Shown: in pieces, positions 14,582 to 23,003 of the stretch | Layout of the letters: each line of letters opens with the position of its first letter | How positions within the stretch are numbered: position 1 is the stretch's first letter | The notes under the pieces: model-generated | What the model was told of the DNA's origin: nothing | What the model saw: only the letters and a program-made list of their open reading frames with translations | Databases searched by the model: none | Translations under genes and position numbers: made by a program | Assembly (NCBI GenBank): GCA_028292405.1 | Contig: JAQGMJ010000062.1 | Location: forward strand, 106,898 to 170,897 | Direction: 5' to 3' | Source: Betaproteobacteria bacterium | Lineage (GTDB): Bacteria > Pseudomonadota > Gammaproteobacteria > Burkholderiales > JAEUOS01 | DNA: 64,000 bases

Positions 14582-15991
14582 ATGCCGCTGGCCCTGATAG
14601 TCGACGACGATCCGATCGCTTGCGAGGCATTGGCCGAGCTGGTGGCCCAGCAGAGGTTTTCGACCATCACCGCGGGTTCGCTGGCCGAGGCGCGCGAGGC
14701 GCTGGCCCGCTCGCCGGACGTGATCCTGCTTGACCTGGTGCTGCCGGACGGCAACGGCATGGACCTGGTCGGGGACGTCACCAATACCAGCACGGAAATC
14801 ATCCTGATCACCGGGCACGCGAGCATCCAGACTTCGATCGAGGCGCTGCGCCGCGGGGTCACCGATTACCTGATCAAGCCGGTCGACCTGGAGCAGTTGC
14901 GCGGCGTGCTGTCGCGCGTGGCGCGCCCCGAGGCGCTGAAGACCGAGGTCAATTCGCTGCGCAACGAGTTGCGCTCGCTGGGGCGCTTCGGCCGCCTGGT
15001 GGGCAGCTCGCCCGGCATGCAAAAGCTGTACGACGAGATCGGCCGTGTCGCGCCTACCGGCGCCACCGTGCTGATCACCGGCGAGAGCGGTACCGGCAAG
15101 GAAGTGGTGGCCGAGACCATTCACGAGGTATCGCGGCGCAAGGACAAGCCTTTCATCGCCGTCAACTGCGGCGCGATTTCACCGCAGCTGATGGAGAGCG
15201 AACTGTTCGGCCACGAGAAGGGCAGCTTTACCGGGGCGCATCGCCAGCATCGCGGCTTTTTCGAGCGCGCGCACGGCGGCACTTTGCTGCTCGACGAAGT
15301 GACGGAAATGCCGCTGGACCTGCAGGTGAAGCTGCTGCGCGTGCTGGAAACGCGCACGGTGACGCGGGTCGGCTCGGACCAGCCGATCGTCACCGACGTG
15401 CGCGTGGTGGCGGCGACCAACCGCGACCCGGCCAATGCGGTGGCCGCCGGCAAGCTGCGCCAGGACTTGCTGTACCGCCTGCAGGTGTTTCCGCTGGTGA
15501 TTCCGCCCTTGCGCGACCGCGGCGAAGACGTGGCGCATCTGGCCAAGCATTTTCTCGGTGAGCTGAACAAGGCTTCGGCGCTGAAAAAGGAATTCATGCC
15601 GGCGACGCTGGATCGCATGCGCAGCCACAACTGGCCGGGCAATGTGCGCGAACTGTGGAACGCGGTGCAGCACGCTTTCATCATGACCGACGACGGCTGG
15701 ATCGAGCCGGGCGCGCTGCCGCTGCAGCTGGGCAAGCCGGCGGTGGCGCAGATGATGATGCAGATGGAGGACGAGACGGTAATCCGCGTGTCCGTGGGCA
15801 ACAAGATTGCCGATGTCGAGGAGAAGCTGATCATCGCCACACTGCGCCAGTGCGAGACCAAGGAAAAGGCGGCGCAGCTTCTGGGCATCAGCCTGAAGAC
15901 CCTGTACAACCGCCTGCGCGCCTACTCGGAGCGCGAGCCCGCCGGCGCCGCTAGGGCCGCCGAGGATCAGCAGACGCCACTCGGCGGATAG
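14582..15991 (+). CDS. sigma-54-dependent response regulator (NtrC family)
   Basis: 469 residues. N-terminal receiver with acidic pocket VDDD and phospho-acceptor Asp51 (ILLDLVLPDG), then an AAA+ domain with Walker A GESGTGKE, the sigma-54 contact loop GSFTGA in place of the usual GAFTGA, Walker B GGTLLLDEV and the R-finger region. A C-terminal Fis-type HTH follows (KAAQLLGISLKTLYNRLRAY). GAGGA lies 8 nt before ATG 14582. It should activate -24/-12 promoters when phosphorylated. No histidine kinase is adjacent, so its partner is unknown; the sigma-54 promoters around it are the obvious targets. Its 3' end overlaps the opposite-strand receiver gene by 41 bp. Confidence 0.94.
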   Translation: MPLALIVDDDPIACEALAELVAQQRFSTITAGSLAEAREALARSPDVILLDLVLPDGNGMDLVGDVTNTSTEIILITGHASIQTSIEALRRGVTDYLIKPVDLEQLRGVLSRVARPEALKTEVNSLRNELRSLGRFGRLVGSSPGMQKLYDEIGRVAPTGATVLITGESGTGKEVVAETIHEVSRRKDKPFIAVNCGAISPQLMESELFGHEKGSFTGAHRQHRGFFERAHGGTLLLDEVTEMPLDLQVKLLRVLETRTVTRVGSDQPIVTDVRVVAATNRDPANAVAAGKLRQDLLYRLQVFPLVIPPLRDRGEDVAHLAKHFLGELNKASALKKEFMPATLDRMRSHNWPGNVRELWNAVQHAFIMTDDGWIEPGALPLQLGKPAVAQMMMQMEDETVIRVSVGNKIADVEEKLIIATLRQCETKEKAAQLLGISLKTLYNRLRAYSEREPAGAARAAEDQQTPLGG

Positions 15992-16385
15992 CCTCAAGCA
16001 GGGCATCGAGTTCGGCGGGCTTGGTCAGCACTTCGTTGTAGCCGGCGCCGATTGCGCGCTGCTGGTCCTGCGCGCGGGTATAGCCGGTGAGAGCGATGGC
16101 GGGCATGCTCGCTTCGCCGTCCAGCGGGTGGTTGCGGATCTCGCGGATCAGGTCGTAGCCGTCTTCGTCGGGCATGCCGAGGTCGGACACCAGAACGTCG
16201 GCGTGCCAGGCGGCCAGCATCTTGCGCGCTTGCGCCACGCTGGAAACGCAGCGCGCCTCGGCGCCGAACAGTTGGAGCGCCTCGAAGAGTATTTCGCGCG
16301 TGTTCCGGTCGTCGTCGACGACAAGGATGCGCAGGGCCAGGCCGGCGCCCGGCTGCACAAGAAATTTTCCGCTGACCGCGTTCAT
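15951..16385 (-). CDS. single-domain response regulator (receiver only)
   Basis: 144 residues, one receiver domain (about residues 18-138) with acidic pair DDD at 24-26, phospho-acceptor Asp68 in LVSDLGMPDEDG, Thr in IALTGYTRA and the conserved Lys in VLTKPAEL. No output domain follows, so it acts as a phosphate shuttle or a binding partner. The LVVDDD-N-TREIL start and ALTGY segment are like receivers attached to hybrid kinases. It is convergent and overlapping with the NtrC-type gene. A possible sigma-54 promoter lies just upstream, and the ribosome site is weak. Confidence 0.88.
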   Translation of the reverse strand: MNAVSGKFLVQPGAGLALRILVVDDDRNTREILFEALQLFGAEARCVSSVAQARKMLAAWHADVLVSDLGMPDEDGYDLIREIRNHPLDGEASMPAIALTGYTRAQDQQRAIGAGYNEVLTKPAELDALLEAIRRVASADPRRP

Positions 16386-16421
16386 TGCATTGTTCCGTCG
16401 AGACTCTTGTCTGCTGGCTCA

Positions 16422-16435
16422 GCAACTTACAAGCC
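16422..16435 (-). promoter_or_regulatory. candidate sigma-54 promoter for the receiver gene
   Basis: Minus strand GGCTTGTAAGTTGCTG: GGC and TTGC match, two changes in the -24 element, spacing correct. Leader about 25 nt. It is divergent from the stronger promoter at 16540. Confidence 0.52.
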
Positions 16436-16539
16436 CAAGAACGCCGGCGGGGAAGCGGCTGCCGGCCGGCACATTGATGCGAGGCTCCAACGCACGTGGA
16501 GATACCAGAAGGGCCGCTTTGCGGCCGCCGGGAAAATTG

Positions 16540-16553
16540 GGCATAGCTATTGC
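16540..16553 (+). promoter_or_regulatory. sigma-54 promoter for the hemerythrin operon
   Basis: GGCATAGCTATTGC followed by five T: GGCA and TTGC perfect, spacing correct. Predicted start near 16565, leader about 63 nt. GGCCGC-TTT-GCGGCC at 16512-16526 lies just upstream and could be a protein site. Confidence 0.78.
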
Positions 16554-16627
16554 TTTTTATGCCCTGTGACGCATTTGCAAGCGACCTTTTTACCGTTTTT
16601 TCCGCCGGGAAACCGGGAAGGCAAGAG

Positions 16628-17191
16628 ATGATGAGCAGCAGCGAACAACTGACTTCGGCGCCCACACACCTGCTGGCCGGCTTTGTCGCCGACGACGCGA
16701 TCAGCATCCTGCGCGAAGACCACCGGCGCATCGACGGCCTGTTCCTGCAGTTCGACAAGGCACGTGGCGGCGAACTGAAGGCCGAGCTGGCCCACCGCAT
16801 TTGCACCGAGTTGCTGATTCACGCCGATGTCGAGGATGGGATTTTCTACCCCGCGCTGCGCGAGGCGATGGACGTCGATGATCTGATGGACGAGGCCGAT
16901 GTCGAGCACGCGGCGGCAGCCCACCTGATCGCCGAGATCATGGGCATGCGGCCCGGCGCCGGCCACTACGACGCCAAGGTCAAGGTGCTCGCCAGCTACG
17001 TGCGCCACCATGTGCAGGAAGAGCAGAACCGGATGTTTTCCAAGGCGCGCCAGGCGCGGCTCGACATGCGCGCTCTGGGCGAGCAGATTCTGCTGCGCAA
17101 GAAGGAGTTGCAGGGCCTCTCCAGCCATTACCGGCCTTTGGGCGTCCCTCCGGTTTTGTCCGGCGTGTTGCAGATGGCAAGCGTCCTGTAA
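16628..17191 (+). CDS. hemerythrin HHE-domain protein
   Basis: 187 residues from ATG 16628 (ATG 16631 is equally possible). HHE cation-binding features: ILREDHRRIDGLF, HADVEDGIFYPAL, DVEHAAAAHLIAE and YVRHHVQEEQNRMF provide the His and acidic ligands for a di-iron site in a four-helix bundle. Proteins of this type bind O2 or NO or serve in iron-centre repair and oxidative stress. It begins a plus-strand series with the YqjE-like genes 80 bp downstream and has a good sigma-54 promoter. Confidence 0.88.
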   Translation: MMSSSEQLTSAPTHLLAGFVADDAISILREDHRRIDGLFLQFDKARGGELKAELAHRICTELLIHADVEDGIFYPALREAMDVDDLMDEADVEHAAAAHLIAEIMGMRPGAGHYDAKVKVLASYVRHHVQEEQNRMFSKARQARLDMRALGEQILLRKKELQGLSSHYRPLGVPPVLSGVLQMASVL

Positions 17192-17271
17192 TTTTTACCT
17201 TGGGAGGTAAGTCTTCCCTGCCCCAAGCGCATCTCCATTCGCTGAAACAGCGCCAGGAATCGACGTAAATC

Positions 17272-17694
17272 ATGACTCAAGAACAAAGCGCGGCCAACAG
17301 CGGGCAGGGCGAACCGGCGGCTGCGGAAGTGCTGGACTCAAGCCTGGCCGGCTCCTTGCGCGCCTGGTGGGCCAATGTGCACGGCATGGGCCGCGACTAC
17401 GCGTTGCTCGCGGTGCTGGAGGTGCAGCGCGCCGGCATCGGCCTGGCGCTGATATTGGGGGCCTGCGTTGTCGCAGCCGTGCTGATTGTCACCGCGTGGA
17501 CCGCGGTAGTGGCTGGGTTGATCGTCTGGGCGGTTAACGCCGGTGCGGCCTCCTGGCCCGCGGCGCTGGGTGCGGCCGCCGCCGTGAATATTCTGCTTGC
17601 AGTGGTAATGCTGATGCAGATGCGCAGCCATTTCACGCAAATCTATTTAGGCGCCACCTTGCGCCAGTTGCGCGGCGAAGGCCAAGGACATTGA
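17272..17694 (+). CDS. YqjE-like (phage holin superfamily III) membrane protein
   Basis: 140 residues: polar N-terminus of about 55 residues, two adjacent membrane segments (LALILGACVVAAVLIVTAWT and AALGAAAAVNILLAVVMLM) and a short cytosolic tail. The layout and the RDYALLAVLEVQRAGIGL lead-in match the YqjE/holin-superfamily-III proteins often found with DUF883 (YqjD) and YqjK. It is stress associated with unknown function. The stop precedes the next start by 1 bp, indicating an operon. Confidence 0.82.
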   Translation: MTQEQSAANSGQGEPAAAEVLDSSLAGSLRAWWANVHGMGRDYALLAVLEVQRAGIGLALILGACVVAAVLIVTAWTAVVAGLIVWAVNAGAASWPAALGAAAAVNILLAVVMLMQMRSHFTQIYLGATLRQLRGEGQGH

Positions 17695-17695
17695 G

Positions 17696-18055
17696 ATGAG
17701 CCTGTTTTCCCCCTTGTTTCGTTCCATCGACCTGGAGATCGCCACGCTGGAGAGGCGCATCGAATTGCGGCGCAGCCTGATTCGCGCGCGCGAACACGAG
17801 TTGCATACGCAACTGGTCGATACCCTGACTTCGCCCGCCGCCTTTGCCGGTGCCGCCGCGCTCGGCTTCATGCTGGCGCGCGGCGGCAAGCGCGCGGGCG
17901 CCGGCGCTCGCAGGCGCGGCGGCCTGCTGGGGCGGCTGGGGACGATCGGGGTGACGTTGTTGCAACTGCGCTATGGCTCGCCGTTTCAATGGATCGCGCG
18001 CATCCTGGCCGGCGCGGCCGCGCAAGGCAGGCGCGCGGGCCGGCATGAACAATAG
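17696..18055 (+). CDS. YqjK-like protein
   Basis: 119 residues. The N-terminal part (IDLEIATLERRIELRRSLIR) is a charged helix typical of YqjK, followed by a weakly hydrophobic segment AAFAGAAALGFMLARGGKR and an Arg/Gly-rich stretch, then a C-terminal hydrophobic end. It follows the YqjE-like gene by 1 bp, reproducing the yqjE-yqjK order of enterobacteria; the yqjD-like member is 16 kb away. Function unknown. Confidence 0.7.
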   Translation: MSLFSPLFRSIDLEIATLERRIELRRSLIRAREHELHTQLVDTLTSPAAFAGAAALGFMLARGGKRAGAGARRRGGLLGRLGTIGVTLLQLRYGSPFQWIARILAGAAAQGRRAGRHEQ

Positions 18056-18112
18056 GGCAACGGCCCGGGCGGGGGCGTGATGACGCGCCTTGGCGAATGG
18101 GACTGATGCGAT

Positions 18113-18394
18113 ATGCGTGAAATCGCGACCGAGGCGATCGGCTGGGCAAGTTCGCTGATCCTGCTGGCGACTATCGTGCGCCAGGTTTACAAGCAATGGC
18201 GCGAGCGCTCCAGCGAGGGGGTGTCGCGCTGGCTGTTCATCGGGCAGACAGCGGCCTCGGTGGGTTTCTCGATCTACAGCTATCTGCTCGGCAGCTGGGT
18301 GTTCCTGTTCACCAACCTCGCCATGCTGGCCAGTGCGCTGGTGGGCGAGGCGATCTTCAAGCGCAACAAGGCGCGGGCAACCGCGCCGCCTTGA
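18113..18394 (+). CDS. SemiSWEET / PQ-loop family small transporter
   Basis: 93 residues with three predicted membrane segments (AIGWASSLILLATIVRQVYK, LFIGQTAASVGFSIYSYLL, WVFLFTNLAMLASALVGEA), the size and topology of SemiSWEET half-transporters, which dimerise to move sugars. The first helix ends in RQV where classic members have PQ. The substrate is not predictable. It may belong to the hemerythrin operon (58 bp after the YqjK-like gene) and precedes the stressosome operon by 60 bp. Confidence 0.75.
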   Translation: MREIATEAIGWASSLILLATIVRQVYKQWRERSSEGVSRWLFIGQTAASVGFSIYSYLLGSWVFLFTNLAMLASALVGEAIFKRNKARATAPP

Positions 18395-18407
18395 ACAACC
18401 ATTTTTC

Positions 18408-18431
18408 TACAATAAAGTTGGATCACGTGAT
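18408..18431 (+). promoter_or_regulatory. possible promoter and palindrome ahead of the stressosome operon
   Basis: TACAAT (about 18408-18413) could be a -10 element, with no good -35. ATCACGTGAT at 18422-18431 is a perfect 10-bp palindrome just downstream, a possible operator. No GG-N10-GC signal of quality is seen here, unlike the preceding units. Confidence 0.35.
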
Positions 18432-18454
18432 AACCGCTTTGGGGAGGAAGCAAC

Positions 18455-19312
18455 ATGGCACAAACCGATAGCCAGGGGTTGGCGAAAATACTGATCGAGC
18501 AGGAGCAGCAACTGGTGGCCGAGTGGATGGCCAACCTGATGTCGACTTCGAGCAGTGCAGCCGGCGACGTGCGCCTGGCCGACCAGTGCACCCATCTTTT
18601 GCGCAGCCTGCGCCAGGCCGTGCTTACCGGGCAGACGCGCAACATCCAGGGCGGCGAATGGGCGGAGGTGCGCCAGCTCCTGACCGAGATTTGCTACACC
18701 CGCGCCAGGCAGGGCGCGACGCCGCGCGAGACGGCGATTTTCGTCTTCGCGCTCAAGCAGGCACTGTTTTCGCGCCTGCGCGAGTCCGTCGCCGATCCTG
18801 CGCTCCTGGCCGCGCAGACCCTGCTGGTCAGCAACGTGCTCGACGAACTGGGCCTGTTCACCATCGAGGTTTACCAGAAGGGCCGCGAAGAGGTGATCGC
18901 GCGCCAGCAACAGGAAATGCTCGAGCTTTCCACCCCGGTGGTGCAACTGTGGGACGACATTCTCGCGCTGCCGCTGATCGGCACGCTCGACAGCGCACGC
19001 ACCCAGGTGGTGATGGAAAGCCTGCTGCAAAAGATCGTCGAGACCGGCGCTTCGATCGCCATCGTCGACATCACCGGCGTGCCGACGGTCGATACCCTGG
19101 TGGCGCAGCACCTGCTCAAGACGGTGGCGGCGGCGCGCCTGATGGGCGCCGACTGCATCATCAGCGGCATCCGCCCGCAGATCGCCCAGACCATCGTCCA
19201 CCTGGGCGTTGATCTGGAAGACGTCGTCACCAAGGCGACCCTGGCCGACGCCTTCGCGGTGGCGCTGCGCAAGTCAGGCGCGGCCATCACGCGCGCCGCC
19301 ACGGCGAGGTAG
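18455..19312 (+). CDS. rsbR: RsbR-type stressosome scaffold/sensor (RsbRD-like N-terminus, STAS)
   Basis: 285 residues. Residues 1-155 form an all-helical sensory domain of the RsbRD_N kind (AKILIEQEQQLVAEWMANLM), and residues about 160-275 are a STAS domain beginning LSTPVVQLWDDILALPLIGT. Thr214 (VDT) and Thr246 (AQT) align with the threonines that RsbT phosphorylates in RsbRA. With RsbS it should build the icosahedral stressosome that sequesters RsbT until stress. GGAGGAA precedes the ATG. It is the first gene of the rsbR-S-T-X module. Confidence 0.93.
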   Translation: MAQTDSQGLAKILIEQEQQLVAEWMANLMSTSSSAAGDVRLADQCTHLLRSLRQAVLTGQTRNIQGGEWAEVRQLLTEICYTRARQGATPRETAIFVFALKQALFSRLRESVADPALLAAQTLLVSNVLDELGLFTIEVYQKGREEVIARQQQEMLELSTPVVQLWDDILALPLIGTLDSARTQVVMESLLQKIVETGASIAIVDITGVPTVDTLVAQHLLKTVAAARLMGADCIISGIRPQIAQTIVHLGVDLEDVVTKATLADAFAVALRKSGAAITRAATAR

Positions 19313-19316
19313 GCGG

Positions 19317-19673
19317 ATGGAGCGCATCCCGATATTGCGGATGGGGCGCCTGCTGTTGGTGACCATCCAGGTGGACATGCACGACCAGCTGGCGCTGGCG
19401 TTGCAGGACGACCTGACCAACCGCATCGTCCGCGACCGCGCCAACGGGGTGCTGATCGACATCTCGGCGCTCGACGTGGTCGACTCCTTCATCGGCCGGA
19501 TGATCAGCAACATCGCCGCCATGGCGCGCGTGCTCGACGCGCGCACCGTGGTGGTCGGCATGCGGCCGGCCGTGGCCATCACCCTGGTCGAGCTCGGCCT
19601 GGAATTGCCCGGCGTGCGCACCGCGCTCAACGTGGAGCGCGGCATGGCATTGCTCCAAAGCGAAAATGAGTAG
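19317..19673 (+). CDS. rsbS: RsbS-type STAS antagonist
   Basis: 118 residues, a single STAS domain. Ser57 in ALDVVDSFIGRM corresponds to RsbS Ser59, the residue phosphorylated by RsbT to release the kinase. The strand-loop IPILRMGRLLLVTIQVDM and the GVLIDISAL core are typical. Four bp separate it from rsbR. It should pack with RsbR in the stressosome and hold RsbT. Confidence 0.93.
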   Translation: MERIPILRMGRLLLVTIQVDMHDQLALALQDDLTNRIVRDRANGVLIDISALDVVDSFIGRMISNIAAMARVLDARTVVVGMRPAVAITLVELGLELPGVRTALNVERGMALLQSENE

Positions 19674-19701
19674 GGCGCGCCGGCTCCCGGCAAGCCGGAG
19701 G

Positions 19702-19760
19702 GCGAAGGCGCGGAGCCTTCGCGCGTGGTCTTGAGCACCGGCGTGGTCTTGAGCACCGGC
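19702..19760 (+). promoter_or_regulatory. hairpin over the rsbT ribosome site plus an 18-bp tandem repeat
   Basis: GCGAAGGC-N5-GCCTTCGC (19702-19722) forms an eight-pair hairpin whose loop and base contain GCGGAG, the only ribosome-site candidate for rsbT. Directly after it GTGGTCTTGAGCACCGGC occurs twice in tandem (19725-19760), giving two possible in-frame GTG starts. This may limit or time RsbT translation. Confidence 0.45.
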
Positions 19761-20171
19761 ACCATCACCATTACCGAGGAGCGGGTGGTGCCGCTGCGCT
19801 CCAGCGAGGACGTGGTGCGCTTGCGCCAGGTGGTGCGCGAACAGGCCGTGGCACTCAAGTTCAGCCTGGTGGACCAGACCAAGGTCGTCACCGCCGCCAG
19901 CGAGCTGGCGCGCAACACGGTGATCTACGGCAAGGGTGGCGACGCCCATGTCAGCCTGCTGCTCAACGGCGGCAAGCACGGCTTGCGACTGCGTTTCGTC
20001 GACCAGGGCCCGGGCATCGCCGACGTCGAGTTGGCGATGAAGGACGGGTATACCTCGGGCGGCGGCCTCGGGCTGGGCCTGGGCGGCGCCAAGCGCCTGA
20101 GCGACGATATCAAGATCGTCACCGGCCCCGCCGGGACCAGCATATCGATCACCAAGTGGAAGCCGTTCTAG
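19725..20171 (+). CDS. rsbT: RsbT-type serine/threonine kinase (anti-sigma factor fold)
   Basis: 148 residues from GTG 19725, or 142 from GTG 19743; the first twelve codons are a tandem repeat. The GHKL ATPase boxes are present: N box ASELARNTVIYGKGG, G1 box DQGPGIAD, G2 box GGGLGLGLGGAKRL. RsbT phosphorylates the STAS proteins of the stressosome and, once released, activates a downstream partner; here no RsbU is present. The next gene starts 3 bp after the stop. Confidence 0.92.
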   Translation: MVLSTGVVLSTGTITITEERVVPLRSSEDVVRLRQVVREQAVALKFSLVDQTKVVTAASELARNTVIYGKGGDAHVSLLLNGGKHGLRLRFVDQGPGIADVELAMKDGYTSGGGLGLGLGGAKRLSDDIKIVTGPAGTSISITKWKPF

Positions 20172-20174
20172 GCA

Positions 20175-21182
20175 ATGCATACCGACCAGCAGATGTTCCG
20201 CATCGCCGAGGCCAGCCAGGTCTCGTCCGTCAGGCGCTCCCTGGCGGAACTGACGCGTGCTGCCGTGCTCTCGGAGATCGAGGCCGGCAATGCGGCCATC
20301 GCGCTGACCGAGGTCGCCACCAACATGCTCAAGCACGCCGGCGGCGGGGAAATCATTATGCGTACCCTGGGCGAGCCGGCCAGCGGGGTCGAGGTGCTGG
20401 CGCTCGACGAGGGGCCGGGCATCGCCGACTGGGATTTGAGCGTGAGGGACGGCTATTCCACCGGCAGCAGTCCCGGCAACGGGTTGGGGGCGATGCGCAG
20501 GCTTTCCACCGAATTGGACGTCTATACCGGGCAGGCCCGCGGCAGCGTCTTTCGAATGGCGTTCCGGCGCGAGGGTGCCGGCGCTGCTTCAGGCTTCGAG
20601 ATCGGCGCGGTCTGCCTGCCGATCGCCGGGGAGACCGAATGCGGCGATATCTGGACCGCGCGCGAGTCCGATACGGCGAGCCTGTTCATGGTGGCCGACG
20701 GCCTCGGCCACGGCCCCGAAGCCGCGAGGGCCGCGCGCGCGGCGGTGGTCACCGCGCATCGCGGCACGATCGGCAAACCGGCAGCGGCGCTGGACGAGAT
20801 CCACGGCGCCCTGCGTTCCACCCGCGGCGCGGCGGTGGCGCTGGCGCATGTCGAGCACGGCGCGGGCGGCCCGGCGCGCATCACCTTTGCCGGCGTGGGC
20901 AACATCTCCGCCGGCCTGCACGCGGATGAAACCAGGCAGTTCGCCTCGCACGCCGGTATCGTCGGCCACAATATGCGCAAGGTCAGCGAAATTCCCCAGC
21001 CCTGGGAAGAGGAAGCGCTGCTGATCATGCATTCGGACGGCATGGCCACGCGCTGGAGCCTGGAAAAATATCCGGGGCTGCGCATGCGCCACCCCGGAGT
21101 GATTGCCGCGGTACTCTACCGCGACCTCGCGCGCGGGCGCGACGATGTGACGGTGCTGGTGGTCCGCCAGAAGAAAGAATGA
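20175..21182 (+). CDS. RsbT-like ATPase fused to SpoIIE/RsbX-type phosphatase
   Basis: 335 residues. Residues about 1-135 repeat the RsbT fold with N box ALTEVATNMLKHAGGG, G1 DEGPGIAD and G2 NGLGAMRRLS. Residues about 145-335 are a PP2C-like SpoIIE/RsbX domain with ECGDIWTA, FMVADGLGHGPEAA, a central FAGVGNIS and a final GRDDVTVLVVR, which carry the metal-binding aspartates. It likely dephosphorylates RsbR and RsbS to reset the stressosome. Fusion of kinase-like and phosphatase parts in one chain is known in Gram-negative modules. The ATGA overlap couples it to the next gene. Confidence 0.9.
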   Translation: MHTDQQMFRIAEASQVSSVRRSLAELTRAAVLSEIEAGNAAIALTEVATNMLKHAGGGEIIMRTLGEPASGVEVLALDEGPGIADWDLSVRDGYSTGSSPGNGLGAMRRLSTELDVYTGQARGSVFRMAFRREGAGAASGFEIGAVCLPIAGETECGDIWTARESDTASLFMVADGLGHGPEAARAARAAVVTAHRGTIGKPAAALDEIHGALRSTRGAAVALAHVEHGAGGPARITFAGVGNISAGLHADETRQFASHAGIVGHNMRKVSEIPQPWEEEALLIMHSDGMATRWSLEKYPGLRMRHPGVIAAVLYRDLARGRDDVTVLVVRQKKE

Positions 21183-22975
21183 AAATGGATTTGCACATAC
21201 TCACCTTGCACCTGAACGGCGAGCAGGACGTGGTGCTGGCGCGCCAGCGCGCCCGGCAGATCGCGCAGATGACCGGCTTTGCGCCGCAGGACCAGACGCG
21301 CATCGCCACCGCCGTCTCGGAGATCGCGCGCAACGCCTTTCGCTACGGCGCCGGCGGCAGCGTCGAATTCGCCATCGCGGGCCTGGAGCCGCCGCAATTG
21401 CTGCTGGTCACCGTCATCGACCAGGGCGGCGGCATTGCCGACCTGCAAAGCGTGCTCGAGGGCCGCTACCGTTCTTCCACCGGCATGGGCATGGGCCTGA
21501 TCGGCTCGCGCCGGCTGATGGACCAGTGCGACATCGATACCAGCCCGCGCGGCACCCGCGTCGTGCTGAAAAAACTGCTGCCCGAAGGCGCGCCGCCGGT
21601 GACCGCCGCCATCCTCGTGGCGATGGGCGCGCGCCTGGCCGCCAAGCCGATCCACGGCACCTTCGACGAAGTGCTGCAGCAAAACCGCGAACTCCTGCGC
21701 GCCCTGGGCGAGATGCGCCAGCAGCACGACGAGCTGCTGCGCCTGACCAACGAACTGGAAGACACCAACCGCGGCGTGGTGGCGCTGTATGCGGAACTCG
21801 ACGAGACCGCCAATCACCTGCGCCGCGCCGACGAAATGAAGTCGCGCTTCCTGTCGAACATGAGCCACGAGTTCCGCACGCCCTTAAGCTCGATCCGCGC
21901 CCTGGCCAAGCTGCTGCTCAGCCATGTCGACGGGCCGCTGACGCCCGACCAGGAAACCCAGGTCGGCTTCATCAACAAGGGCGCCGAGGACCTGGCCGCG
22001 CTGGTCGACGACCTGCTCGACCTGGCGAAAATCGAGACCGGCAAGGTGGAGGTGCTGCCGGCCGAGTTCACCGTGGCGGACCTGTTCAGCGCCCTGCGCG
22101 GCATGCTGCGTCCGCTGCTGGTGACCGACACGGTCGAACTGGTATTCGACGAGGCGCTCCATCTTCCGCAGCTCTATACCGACGAAGCGAAGGTGTCGCA
22201 GATCCTGCGCAACTTCATCTCCAACGCGCTGAAGTTCACCAAGCTGGGGGAGATCCGCGTGACCGCCGCGCTGGCCGCCGACGATCCCTTGCTGATCGAA
22301 TTCACCGTCAGCGACACCGGCATCGGCATCGCGCAGGACCACCAGGACCTGATCTTCGAGGAGTTCACGCAGATCCAGAGCGACATGCAAAAGTCGGTCA
22401 AGGGCACCGGCCTGGGCCTGCCGCTGTGCAAGAAGCTGGCGGAGCTGCTGGGCGGCAGCATCGCGCTGCACAGCGAGCCGGGGCGCGGCTCCGTCTTCAC
22501 CGCGCGCCTGCCCTTGCGCTTTGCGCAGCCGGCCGATCATGGGCGGCCAGAAGCCGCCGTTGCCGCGCCGGCCACGGTAGTCGACCCTCTGCGCCTGCCG
22601 ATCCTGATCGTCGAGGACGAGCCGCCCACCCGCCTGCTCTACGAAAACTACCTGCGCGGCACGATCTACCAGAGCGTGGCCGCCAGCAGCCTGCGCGAAG
22701 CGCGCGAGGTGCTGGCGCGGATGGCGCCGCGCGCCATCGTGCTGGACATCCTGCTGCCCGGCGAAGACGCCTGGAACTGGCTGGCGCGGTTCAAGAGCGA
22801 GATAAAACAAAAGCACATTCCGGTGATCGTCGCCACCCGCGTCGAAGACGCGCGCAAGGGCCTGGCGCTGGGCGCCGATGCCTATTTCGTCAAGCCGCTG
22901 GAGCGCGAAGACCTGATCGCCACGCTCAACAGCCTGGTACTGGCGCAGCCGGGCGCGGCCGGGGAGATGCGATGA
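21179..22975 (+). CDS. hybrid histidine kinase with N-terminal RsbT-like ATPase domain
   Basis: 598 residues. Residues 1-140 are a third RsbT-type GHKL domain (VSEIARNAFRYGAGG, DQGGGIADLQ, TGMGMGLIGSRRL). A coiled coil follows at about 160-220, then HisKA with His230 in NMSHEFRTPLSS, a kinase HATPase domain (N box ILRNFISNALKFTK, G boxes DTGIGIA and GTGLGLPL) and a C-terminal receiver with Asp523 (VLDILLPGED). No membrane segment, so it is cytosolic. The N-terminal domain suggests it can bind the stressosome STAS proteins in place of RsbT and convert release into phosphorelay. Four-bp overlap with the previous gene. Confidence 0.92.
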   Translation: MKMDLHILTLHLNGEQDVVLARQRARQIAQMTGFAPQDQTRIATAVSEIARNAFRYGAGGSVEFAIAGLEPPQLLLVTVIDQGGGIADLQSVLEGRYRSSTGMGMGLIGSRRLMDQCDIDTSPRGTRVVLKKLLPEGAPPVTAAILVAMGARLAAKPIHGTFDEVLQQNRELLRALGEMRQQHDELLRLTNELEDTNRGVVALYAELDETANHLRRADEMKSRFLSNMSHEFRTPLSSIRALAKLLLSHVDGPLTPDQETQVGFINKGAEDLAALVDDLLDLAKIETGKVEVLPAEFTVADLFSALRGMLRPLLVTDTVELVFDEALHLPQLYTDEAKVSQILRNFISNALKFTKLGEIRVTAALAADDPLLIEFTVSDTGIGIAQDHQDLIFEEFTQIQSDMQKSVKGTGLGLPLCKKLAELLGGSIALHSEPGRGSVFTARLPLRFAQPADHGRPEAAVAAPATVVDPLRLPILIVEDEPPTRLLYENYLRGTIYQSVAASSLREAREVLARMAPRAIVLDILLPGEDAWNWLARFKSEIKQKHIPVIVATRVEDARKGLALGADAYFVKPLEREDLIATLNSLVLAQPGAAGEMR

Positions 22976-23003
22976 TGCGGCCATTGATTTGCAGGGGGGC
23001 GTC

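Noticed and set aside
16512..16526. GGCCGC-TTT-GCGGCC as an upstream activator site for hemerythrin
   Set aside because: It lies only about 14 bp from the -24 element, too near for a typical enhancer, and the motif does not recur at the other promoters.
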